Shown here piece by piece: positions 1 to 6,596 of a stretch of 10,602 nt of DNA. The notes under the pieces are model-generated. The model ran no database searches and had not been told where the DNA came from. It saw only the letters and a list, made by a program, of their open reading frames with translations. Made by a program: the position numbers and the translations under genes. Source of the stretch: an uncultured beta proteobacterium (GTDB lineage: Bacteria; Pseudomonadota; Gammaproteobacteria; Burkholderiales; Burkholderiaceae). Each line of letters starts with the position of its first letter. Positions within the stretch are counted from its first letter, which is position 1. The stretch lies in NCBI GenBank assembly GCA_903930665.1, contig CAIYZI010000072.1:1-10602 (forward strand). Reading direction: 5' to 3'.

Positions 1-1038
1 ATTGAGTCATTAGGTGCAATCGCTTACGACCCTATTTGGTTTTTTTATCGGGGTAATGATGTGCAGTCTGATGATTTTCAAAACCTGCATGCTCAAATGA
101 CCAAGTTTGTAAATGCAAGGATCTCCGTTGGGGTTCCAGGAAGTGGCACTTATGCCCAAGCAATGCATATCTTAAAAGTTTCTGGCATGGCTCAGGGGCC
201 ACACATTGTGAATCTGCCAGGCGCTGAGGCTGTTAAAGCGCTTCAGAAGGGCGAGCTAGACGGGATTTTTATTGTTGACCAATATGAGGCTCCGAATGTT
301 CAGACTCTGCTGAACGACCCTAGCTTGCACTTAGCGAGGTTCAAACGTGCAGATGCTTATGCAAAACTCCTTCCATTTTTGCAAATCTTAAAAGTACCTA
401 CTGGCGGCTTTAGCTTAATTCGGAACTTCCCAGATCAAGACATCAAATTGTTGGCAACTACCACCCATCTTTTGATTGATGATCGCATGCATCCTGCGAT
501 TCAATTTTTATTTTTAGAGGCAGCTCGAGAGATCAATGGCAAGGCCTCCTTTTTTACCAATCGTGGAGAGTTTCCGTCTTTCAAAAACTCGGGATTACCC
601 GAGAGCCCCGTCGCAGTCCATTTTGAAAAAAATGGTTCGCCATTATTAATGCAGTATTTTCCATTTTGGCTAGCGGAGTTAATTAATCGCCTGGTCTTTG
701 TTATGTTGCCATTTTGTGCGCTTGCTTATCCTGTTTTACTGACTTTGCCTGGATATCGAAATAAACGGATGCGTAGAAGAATCGACATTCTTTATGGCAC
801 CTTGAAAACTTATGAACAAGAATTAACCGAAGGTTCGACCCCAGAGCTAAAAGGTGAATACCTCCAAAAACTCGATAAGTTGGAATATGAGGCCCTGAAA
901 TTAAAGGTACCAAAGAGTATGTCTGGCGACTACTATGCTTTACGCACCAGTATTGACTATGTCAGAAGCTGCCTGAACAGAGGTGCTCACCCTTATCAGA
1001 TGGGCGGGGAAAGTGCCGACGAACCCTTATTGCTTTAG
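1..1038 (+). CDS. TAXI-family TRAP-type solute-binding protein, membrane-anchored (5' end missing)
   Basis: The reading frame is open from base 1, so the gene starts outside the window; 345 residues are visible. The GTG at 61 lies inside the conserved domain and is not the start. Seen: a segment reading SLGAIAYDPIWFFYRG, then ISVGVPGSGTYAQAM and LPGAEAVKALQKGELDGIFIV. These match the pattern of TAXI solute-binding proteins, periplasmic receptors of TRAP transporters. Near visible residues 220-250 there is a hydrophobic segment (LINRLVFVMLPFCALAYPVLL), followed by a basic patch (RNKRMRRR). A charged tail of about 85 residues then follows, partly suited to a coiled coil. The protein is therefore probably anchored by its C-terminus with a cytoplasmic tail, as in a subgroup of TAXI proteins. 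No TRAP membrane subunit is visible, so partner and substrate are unknown. The gene is convergent with the sulfide dehydrogenase genes. Confidence 0.85.
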   Translation: MESLGAIAYDPIWFFYRGNDVQSDDFQNLHAQMTKFVNARISVGVPGSGTYAQAMHILKVSGMAQGPHIVNLPGAEAVKALQKGELDGIFIVDQYEAPNVQTLLNDPSLHLARFKRADAYAKLLPFLQILKVPTGGFSLIRNFPDQDIKLLATTTHLLIDDRMHPAIQFLFLEAAREINGKASFFTNRGEFPSFKNSGLPESPVAVHFEKNGSPLLMQYFPFWLAELINRLVFVMLPFCALAYPVLLTLPGYRNKRMRRRIDILYGTLKTYEQELTEGSTPELKGEYLQKLDKLEYEALKLKVPKSMSGDYYALRTSIDYVRSCLNRGAHPYQMGGESADEPLLL

Positions 1039-1070
1039 TGGTTCTAGGGCTAAACCAATCTTGACTGCCC

Positions 1071-1090
1071 CAAGCTTTCACAAGGGCTTG
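1071..1090 (+). terminator. weak hairpin between convergent genes
   Basis: An 8-bp stem (CAAGCTTT, loop CACA, AGGGCTTG) lies in the 54-base gap between the two convergent stops. Two pairs are G-U when read on the plus strand and become A-C mismatches on the minus strand. It would therefore work mainly for the TAXI gene. Only a poor T-run follows, so this is a tentative intrinsic terminator. Confidence 0.3.
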
Positions 1091-1092
1091 TA

Positions 1093-2367
1093 TTAAGCTA
1101 GGCAGTCGGCCCAAATATTGTGTGCCCAGCCCCATGCATAGATTCCTTCGAGGCTTGATGGTTCAGTAGATAGACCTCCAGAACCAGGCACCACCTTAAA
1201 GGTCTTTTCGCTAGAGTTGTATTGATGAACGCTATCAACATGCACCACCTGCCTGTCATTAACAAAGCTATAGCAGGCATTAGCAAGAACGGGCGCTGGA
1301 TTTACCTCCCAGTTATTTAGTTCAGCAACGATCGCTGCAGCGGTAACCTTTGCTTGTTGGTTTGCCATATGGCCAGACTTGGGCATTAAAGGGGCAATCT
1401 GAATGGCGTCGCCAATGACATGAATATCTTTATGTGCAGTCGATTCAAAATTGATGAAGTTCACATTGACCCAGCGTCCATTCGAGTTTGCTAAACCTGT
1501 ATTCGCAGCAATTTCACCAGCGCGCATATCAGGTAATAAATTGAGTACATCTGCTTTGATGTCCTCATCTACTTCTAATTTCATTGTTTTTGTTTTGGCA
1601 TCAACCCCAATCACGCGATGGTTTGGAAGGTAATCAATAATTCCGGCATATTGCTCGGCCCAAACTTTTTTAAATAAAGCGCCTTTTGAAGTTACATCCT
1701 GATTGGCGTCCAAAATGAATACTTTAGATTTAGGCTTATGTCTCTTGAAGTATTCGGCGACCAGGCATGCGCGCTCATAAGGTGCGGGAGGGCAGCGATA
1801 GGGTGCTTCAGGAATGCTTAATGCATATGTACCTCCATCGGGCATTGCTGCAATTTGCCGCTGAAGTGCTACAGTTTCAGCACCAGCTTTCCAGGCTTGC
1901 AAGGTGATACCAGCTCGATTCGCTTGGGCCAATCCTTCAATGCTGCTCATCATCAAACTCACGCCAGGCGAGACAATGACCTTGTCATATCGAAGGATTT
2001 TTCCAGAGCCAAGTTTGAGTGTTTTTTTATCGGGCTCGATACTCACCACGCTATCTTGAATAATAGTGATGCCATGACGGGTGCGTAGACTGTCATAAGA
2101 AGTCGTGAGTTCGCCAAGTGTTCGAGTCCCTCCAACCACCAGATTAGAGAGGGGGCAGGAGATAAAGGTAGGGTTAGGTTCAATCAGCGTTACTTGCGCT
2201 GTATTGTTGGAGAAAAGGCGCAAATATTTGGCCGCTGTGCTGCCTCCATAGCCACCGCCAATCACTACAATTTGTGCCTTCTCAAGACTAGCTTGCGCTT
2301 GACCTGAAAAGCCAGCAAGCACTCCAAGGCCGGCAGCGCTTTGACTCAGGAATTTTCTACGATCCAT
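1093..2367 (-). CDS. fccB: flavocytochrome c sulfide dehydrogenase, flavoprotein subunit (FccB/SoxF type)
   Basis: Predicted periplasmic FAD enzyme of 424 residues that oxidises sulfide to sulfur or polysulfide and passes electrons to a partner cytochrome c. Seen: a twin-arginine signal (MDRRKFLSQSA, with an Ala-X-Ala site near residue 26) and a dinucleotide-binding motif VVIGGGYGG (residues 34-42). C71 in FISCPLSN sits where family members bind FAD covalently. C192 (RCPPAPYERA) and C365 (NACYSFVN) match the redox-active cysteine pair. The C-terminal 60 residues, ending GIYAWGWAHNIWADCLA, match the flavocytochrome c C-terminal domain. Length is normal for the family. The start has an AAAAGG ribosome site 6 bases upstream, overlapping the stop of the cytochrome gene. 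Tat export fits an enzyme that folds around its flavin before crossing the membrane. Alternative: a related sulfide:quinone-type reductase, less likely with these cysteines and a cytochrome next door. Confidence 0.9.
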   Translation of the reverse strand: MDRRKFLSQSAAGLGVLAGFSGQAQASLEKAQIVVIGGGYGGSTAAKYLRLFSNNTAQVTLIEPNPTFISCPLSNLVVGGTRTLGELTTSYDSLRTRHGITIIQDSVVSIEPDKKTLKLGSGKILRYDKVIVSPGVSLMMSSIEGLAQANRAGITLQAWKAGAETVALQRQIAAMPDGGTYALSIPEAPYRCPPAPYERACLVAEYFKRHKPKSKVFILDANQDVTSKGALFKKVWAEQYAGIIDYLPNHRVIGVDAKTKTMKLEVDEDIKADVLNLLPDMRAGEIAANTGLANSNGRWVNVNFINFESTAHKDIHVIGDAIQIAPLMPKSGHMANQQAKVTAAAIVAELNNWEVNPAPVLANACYSFVNDRQVVHVDSVHQYNSSEKTFKVVPGSGGLSTEPSSLEGIYAWGWAHNIWADCLA

Positions 2368-2373
2368 AGTGAG

Positions 2374-2379
2374 CCTTTT
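2374..2379 (-). promoter_or_regulatory. ribosome binding site of fccB
   Basis: AAAAGG on the minus strand, 6 bases before the ATG at 2367. It overlaps the TAA stop of the upstream cytochrome gene, so the two genes are likely co-translated from one mRNA. Confidence 0.6.
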
Positions 2380-2734
2380 ATTCTTTCTTGCCCAGTTGCT
2401 GGGAGATCATTTCAAGCTGCGCATCAGAGTAGCCCCTCATTAATTGGGGCATGATGGTACCTTCCCGGGCGCCTGATTTATAGGCCATGAGCTCTTTGAG
2501 CATTTGAGCGCTATTTAAATGGGAAATTAATGGCATGCCACCATTGACGATGCCTTCACCATTTGTACCGTGACAATTTGCACAGGTTGACGCTAAGGAG
2601 CTCTGATACAACTGATCTGCGTTATTAATAGTCTGGGCGTGGCTCAGACTGCTCCATTGCATAGCCGCAAGAAAAGCCAGGGTTAAAAAGCCTAATCGCT
2701 GATGAATGATGTTGACGGAAATACTCTTTGGCAT
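2378..2734 (-). CDS. fccA: periplasmic monoheme class I cytochrome c, partner of the sulfide dehydrogenase flavoprotein
   Basis: Short c-type cytochrome (118 residues) that should accept electrons from the flavoprotein encoded 10 bases downstream. Seen: a basic N-terminus and hydrophobic segment (residues about 14-26), with a likely signal peptidase site after SHA (residue 33). One heme motif CANCH lies at 51-55, with the axial histidine at 55. A TIMPQLMRGYSDAQ segment supplies the probable distal methionine M95. The C-terminal helix resembles that of small cytochromes c. The classic Allochromatium FccA is diheme; this one has a single CXXCH, like the smaller partners seen with SoxF. The symbol is assigned from family resemblance and position. 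No clear Shine-Dalgarno sequence precedes the ATG (an A-run does), but later starts would remove the signal peptide. Confidence 0.85.
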   Translation of the reverse strand: MPKSISVNIIHQRLGFLTLAFLAAMQWSSLSHAQTINNADQLYQSSLASTCANCHGTNGEGIVNGGMPLISHLNSAQMLKELMAYKSGAREGTIMPQLMRGYSDAQLEMISQQLGKKE

Positions 2735-2896
2735 TTTTTTAGTTTCGCAATGAAAGCGCTATTTTGTTCTGAGGATTCCCATGATCTTAAACAAGTAATT
2801 TGTAATCCAGGGAAAAGCTCTCCAAAAGGACTTAAAAGTTATAAAAATACCGATTCATTTTTTTTGGTCACAGAATAAGCCCTATAAACTATAGCC
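2735..2896. promoter_or_regulatory. divergent intergenic region between fccA and the glycosyltransferase operon
   Basis: This 162-base AT-rich gap must hold the promoters of both diverging operons. For the plus-strand operon the best -10 candidate is TATAAA at 2883-2888, with only a T-run at the expected -35 position (about 2860-2865). For the minus strand I found no box pair good enough to name. No convincing operator, riboswitch or small RNA is visible. Confidence 0.4.
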
Positions 2897-4618
2897 ATGC
2901 GAAGCCATCTTTCTCTCCGAAATACCATCTTCATTGCGCTTTTAGCCATCTTTACCTATTTGTATGGCTTGGACAGTCGCTTTGCCCCTAAAAATGGGGA
3001 TGAGTACCCTTATATGCACATTGTGCGAATGACAGCTGATACCGGTCAATGGCTACCATTGCAATCAGAGATGGAGGGCTTAAAAAATACGAAGCCACCC
3101 CTGATTTTTTGGGAAGCAATTGCGAGCACTCAATGGGGTCAGCACTGGACGCTCTTTGCCTTACGTTGGCCCAGTGTTCTCTACACTGGCTTAACAGCGT
3201 TGCTCTTATTTTTAGCAGTTCGTCGTTTTAGCGGAAATACAAAAACGGGCCTATTAGCCAGTGTAGTTTGGCTTTCTTTTTTTGCTACCTATCGTTATGG
3301 ACGCCCATTCTTAACAGACCCCCCAGAAGTTTTTTGGTTAAGTATCCCGTTTTTAGCTTTGCTCTATTGGGGAAAGTCTGCTTTTGAATCCAAGTTGGCC
3401 TTTCCATTGCTCGCCGCTTTTTGTATTGGCTTGGCATTACTCTCAAAGTCCTTTGCTTATATTGTTCCGGCCACTTTTGCTTTGGGTCTTTACTTTTGGC
3501 GTTGGCGTGCATGGAGCATCCCAGAGGTATTAAAAAAAGATTTATATAAACTTTTTGTCATTGCGTTTCTGGCGCTGGGCATATTTGCGCTGTGGTTTGC
3601 TTTAGATCCTTATCCGCAGGATGTGTGGAGAGAGTTTGTATTGGGTGAGAATGCCGGCAAGTTTGAGGCCCGTAGCTCAAACTACTTTTTAGACTTAGTG
3701 CGTGGTGGCGACAGTATTTGGATGCTGAGTCTGACCTCATTAGCAAATGCAGGCTTATTTCTATTTGTTCTGATTTCAACCTTACGGCAATGTTGGCGTG
3801 AGCGTCGCTTTATGTCTTTGGAAGAAAGCCTTTTGCTTTTATGGGTACTAGCTTTTTTCTTGGTATTTAGTTTGCCTAGTCAACGATCTGGCCGTTATCT
3901 ATTGCCAGTAATGCCAGCATTTGCTGCATTGATTGCACTTGGCTGGGATCGCTTGCCATTGTGGGGCTTTAGGATTGCTTTGATATTGCAGGTGATCGTG
4001 CTCGCCGCTTTATCTTGGGTAGGAGGCAACCTTCAGTTATCTGCTTTTCTTGGGGATGCTGCTTCGTGGTCATACTCTCCTCTTCATTGGGTATTCATGG
4101 GCTTTAGCTTGCTACTAGCTTGCTATGGCCTTGTGATGAAGGACGCCTGTAAATCAGCCGCATTGGCGGGATGCTTTTTAAGCTATTGCGCTCTTACTAG
4201 CAGCCTTGCGCCCCTAGAGGGCTCGTTAGGCCGTTACGATGCTAGTGCTATCCAATCTGTAGCGGGACAAGATGTATGGATTCCCTGTGACTACCGTGCT
4301 AAGGATGAGGAGTACCGCTTACTTTTACCGAATGCGCACTTGCATGGATACCCGGCAAAAGATGCTGGTGAAATTACCGCTCTGAGCACGCTTTATCCTT
4401 TGGTAGCGGTTCAAGCTCCTATTGGGGTTAAGCCAGAAATTTGCGAGGAGTGCAAGATCGTAGGACAACGCATGGAAATGCGTGCGCGACATTCAAATGC
4501 AGAAATTCAAGCAATGCTTCGTGGTCATATTGGCGAACATCTTTTTGTAACGGAATACCTCATTTCAACGCCTGCTGTGATTGTCGATCAACTCAATTTA
4601 AAGGATGCTTGCAGATGA
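2897..4618 (+). CDS. ArnT/PMT-like membrane glycosyltransferase (GT39/GT83 type)
   Basis: Integral membrane protein of 573 residues that probably moves a sugar from a polyprenyl-phosphate donor to an acceptor on the outer face of the inner membrane. Seen: a first membrane helix (residues about 9-25), then a loop with NGDEYPY (33-39) carrying the acidic pair expected at the catalytic site. Next come KNTKPPLIFWE (63-73), the counterpart of the usual HKPPLYYW motif, and GRPFLTDPPEVFW (135-147), which has a second conserved aspartate. SQRSGRYLLPVMPAF (328-342) matches the family's RYLLP motif. About 11-12 helices run to residue about 435. A soluble C-terminal domain of about 130 residues contains C464 and CEEC (516-519). 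The ATG has no Shine-Dalgarno sequence and an in-frame stop lies 4 codons upstream. The gene overlaps the next by 4 bases. Sugar and acceptor cannot be told; lipid A, O-antigen or protein are all possible. Confidence 0.8.
   Translation: MRSHLSLRNTIFIALLAIFTYLYGLDSRFAPKNGDEYPYMHIVRMTADTGQWLPLQSEMEGLKNTKPPLIFWEAIASTQWGQHWTLFALRWPSVLYTGLTALLLFLAVRRFSGNTKTGLLASVVWLSFFATYRYGRPFLTDPPEVFWLSIPFLALLYWGKSAFESKLAFPLLAAFCIGLALLSKSFAYIVPATFALGLYFWRWRAWSIPEVLKKDLYKLFVIAFLALGIFALWFALDPYPQDVWREFVLGENAGKFEARSSNYFLDLVRGGDSIWMLSLTSLANAGLFLFVLISTLRQCWRERRFMSLEESLLLLWVLAFFLVFSLPSQRSGRYLLPVMPAFAALIALGWDRLPLWGFRIALILQVIVLAALSWVGGNLQLSAFLGDAASWSYSPLHWVFMGFSLLLACYGLVMKDACKSAALAGCFLSYCALTSSLAPLEGSLGRYDASAIQSVAGQDVWIPCDYRAKDEEYRLLLPNAHLHGYPAKDAGEITALSTLYPLVAVQAPIGVKPEICEECKIVGQRMEMRARHSNAEIQAMLRGHIGEHLFVTEYLISTPAVIVDQLNLKDACR
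4600..4605 (+). promoter_or_regulatory. ribosome binding site deciding the start of the sialidase-like gene
   Basis: AAAGGA lies 9 bases before the ATG at 4615, inside the 3' end of the glycosyltransferase gene. It supports that ATG over the longer in-frame start at 4441. Confidence 0.6.
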
Positions 4619-5898
4619 GTCGCTTAATAGCATTCTGCTTTTTATTATTGGCTGCAGTATTGGGTTTTTTGCATATTGATAGTCGGCCAATCTGGGCGCC
4701 ATTTAGCGAGCCTTCTTGGAAGGGCTCTTTGGTATCTGAAGGTGAGGATGGACAAGCGTCTTCTTTGATCCCCGAGCCTATTGCTCAAGCCGCTAAAGCC
4801 ACTAATGCTACTAAAGCCTCCACCTCCGTCACCATCCCACAACCCAAATTAGATTGGTTGCCTTCTACGCAGGCGCCATCAGTTCATGCTGCTTCTTTAG
4901 TGGCGTTAAAGGATGGTTCTATACGGGCATTTTGGTTTGCTGGAAGTCGCGAGGGAGCTCCGGACGTCGTTATTAATAGTGCGGTCTTTGATCCTAAGAC
5001 TGCTAGCTGGAGTGATCCTACGGTGGTGATAGATCGAGTGGGCATGGAAACGGGCTTATCACGTTATATCGCTAAGTTAGGTAATCCAGTTCCAGCAAGA
5101 TTGGCTGATGGACGTTTGCAGTTATTTGTTGTTACGGTATCTATGGGTGGTTGGGCCGGTAGTTCGATTTCCAGCATGATTTCTGATGATGAGGGAAAAA
5201 ACTGGGGACGTCCGCAACGCTTCATTACTTCACCCTTCATCAATCTAAGTACTTTAGTAAAGTCGCCCGCATTAACGTTTGCAGATGGTCGTTTGGGTTT
5301 GCCTGCCTATCATGAATGGATTGGTCGTTTTGGTGAACTTATCCGTATCGAAGGATCTAGTGCGATTGATAAACGCCGGATGAGTTCGGGAAGAGGTTCT
5401 ATACAGCCAGCGATTTTTATTGATGATGGCCAAAAAGCCAGCGCCTTTTTCCGTCAAACCAGAAGCAGTTCAGAAGCCAAGAAAATACCCGTAAGCATCA
5501 CCACCAATGCCGGTCAATCTTGGCAAGTGGCTGATGATTTAAATATTGCCAATCCGAATTCTGCAGTAGCGGCGCTGAGTTTAAAAAACGGCACTCGCAT
5601 TATGGTGCTTAATAACATTGAGGCAGGGCGTCATCGCTTGGTCATGGTCATGAAGCAAAGTGGATCATCGGAATGGACAGTAGTGCAAGTTCTCGAAGAT
5701 GATGAAGCGCTTTCAAATGAGCGGCGCCGTGAATTTTCTTACCCATTTTTGCTAAGTGCAGATGGCAGCGATGCCCATCTCGTGTACACCTGGGATCGCA
5801 AAAAGATTCGTCATGTTTACTTTCCTGCAGCTTGGCTAAAGCAGGCTCAAACAGAACTTCATCAGCAAACGTTCATAGATTCTGAAGGGGCGCACTAA
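4615..5898 (+). CDS. membrane-anchored sialidase-like (BNR/Asp-box) protein
   Basis: Protein of 427 residues with an N-terminal hydrophobic segment (MSRLIAFCFLLLAAVLGFL, a signal anchor). A low-complexity Ala/Ser/Thr/Pro linker (about residues 40-80) follows, then a beta-propeller-type domain. Seen: two Asp-boxes, SDDEGKNW (190-197) and TTNAGQSW (296-303). Family-typical blocks are VHAASLVALKDGS (90-102), FAGSREGAPDVVI, NSAVAALSLKNG and a late SYPFLLSADG...YTWDRKKIRHVYF. These resemble the sialidase/exo-alpha-sialidase-like BNR_2 domain. I cannot identify the full arginine triad and Tyr/Glu pair of true sialidases, so sialic acid cleavage is not shown; it may bind or trim another sugar. The ATG at 4615 forms an ATGA overlap with the previous gene. 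An in-frame extension to 4441 exists, but it would lie inside the glycosyltransferase gene and bury the signal anchor. Confidence 0.75.
   Translation: MSRLIAFCFLLLAAVLGFLHIDSRPIWAPFSEPSWKGSLVSEGEDGQASSLIPEPIAQAAKATNATKASTSVTIPQPKLDWLPSTQAPSVHAASLVALKDGSIRAFWFAGSREGAPDVVINSAVFDPKTASWSDPTVVIDRVGMETGLSRYIAKLGNPVPARLADGRLQLFVVTVSMGGWAGSSISSMISDDEGKNWGRPQRFITSPFINLSTLVKSPALTFADGRLGLPAYHEWIGRFGELIRIEGSSAIDKRRMSSGRGSIQPAIFIDDGQKASAFFRQTRSSSEAKKIPVSITTNAGQSWQVADDLNIANPNSAVAALSLKNGTRIMVLNNIEAGRHRLVMVMKQSGSSEWTVVQVLEDDEALSNERRREFSYPFLLSADGSDAHLVYTWDRKKIRHVYFPAAWLKQAQTELHQQTFIDSEGAH
5884..5890 (+). promoter_or_regulatory. ribosome binding site of the small membrane protein gene
   Basis: GAAGGGG lies 7 bases before the ATG at 5898, within the last codons of the sialidase-like gene. 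It supports this start, which overlaps the preceding TAA by one base. Confidence 0.55.
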
Positions 5899-6518
5899 TG
5901 GATAATTTCATGCAACCTATTGCCCTGCTGGAGACCTCACTCACTTGCGCAGTTCTCATGATTTGGTTGATTCAAAAAATGATGCCATTTCAGATTCCAG
6001 TTGCCGCTCGCATCATTTTTGCTATTTTGCTTGCCAATCTTTTCTTTTGGCCGCTAGGATTTTCAATGGCACTTCCTTTAGCTGCTTACGTACGAGGTAT
6101 CACGGGTGATTTAAGTATCGTTACTAGCCTGTTGTTATGGTCTTCTGTTTTATTCAATCCCAAAGCCATTCCTTTGAGTTTTAAGTGGTTTATTACCGTT
6201 ATCGCCATAGCGTTCTATCCACTTGCTCTTGGAGTTGGCATGATGGATCCCTATGCTTGGGGTTATGGATCTATTGCTTTTTTGATTGCCGTATTGGTTT
6301 TTACAGTTACTTGCGGAGTTGCCAACTGGACACGAGGTATTTGGATATTGGCTATCGCGATCATTGCCTGGTCTGTTCATTGGCATGAATCCACTAATCT
6401 TTGGGATTACTTGCTCGATCCGTTTTTGGCTATCTGGGCGCTATGGGCGGCTCTTTACGCAATTGGTCAAAAACGAAAAGAGAAGGCTCGGTCTGGTTAC
6501 CTTTTTAGGGCAGGTTGA
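5898..6518 (+). CDS. polytopic membrane protein of unknown function, third gene of the glycosyltransferase operon
   Basis: I do not recognise a named family for this 206-residue protein. Hydrophobic stretches suggest about six or seven membrane helices, near residues 9-26, 34-52, 72-86, 97-115, 122-141, 146-162 and 171-190. The tail after them is basic (QKRKEKARSGYLFRAG) and probably cytoplasmic. Charged residues inside the hydrophobic region are few. Notable polar spots are MDPYAWGYG (116-124), NWTRG (143-147) and HWHESTNLWD (161-170), the last rich in His/Glu/Trp and likely in a loop. The start overlaps the sialidase-like stop by one base (TAATG), and the terminator follows 28 bases after the stop. 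A helper for the glycosyltransferase or a flippase-like role is conceivable from position alone; nothing in the sequence proves it. Confidence 0.7.
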   Translation: MDNFMQPIALLETSLTCAVLMIWLIQKMMPFQIPVAARIIFAILLANLFFWPLGFSMALPLAAYVRGITGDLSIVTSLLLWSSVLFNPKAIPLSFKWFITVIAIAFYPLALGVGMMDPYAWGYGSIAFLIAVLVFTVTCGVANWTRGIWILAIAIIAWSVHWHESTNLWDYLLDPFLAIWALWAALYAIGQKRKEKARSGYLFRAG

Positions 6519-6546
6519 CGTGCGTTTAATGAGTTCTCAGTGAATA

Positions 6547-6576
6547 AAAAAGCCAGCTTAGGTGAGCTGGCTTTTT
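6547..6576. terminator. strong bidirectional intrinsic terminator
   Basis: A perfect 12-bp inverted repeat (AAAAAGCCAGCT, loop TAGGTG, AGCTGGCTTTTT). Because the stem is flanked by A's on one side and T's on the other, it gives a GC core followed by a U-run on both strands. It should end the glycosyltransferase operon on the plus strand and the lyase/binding-protein operon on the minus strand, whose last stop is at 6597. Confidence 0.9.
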
Positions 6577-6596
6577 AAATTGGTGAAAGCAGTTAC

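Noticed and set aside
4441..4614. In-frame N-terminal extension of the sialidase-like gene
   Set aside because: It lies inside the glycosyltransferase gene, has Cys/Ser/Asn-rich shadow-like composition, and would bury the signal anchor. The ATG at 4615 has a ribosome site and an ATGA overlap.
4786..4840. Repetitive stretch with recurring CTAAAGCC / CTAATGC units
   Set aside because: It encodes the Ala/Thr/Lys linker of the sialidase-like protein; the repeats are short, imperfect and explained by low-complexity coding sequence.
6286..6543. Plus-strand ORF overlapping the end of the small membrane protein gene
   Set aside because: The main frame has a ribosome site, an overlap with the previous gene and a clear membrane-helix pattern; this frame has none.
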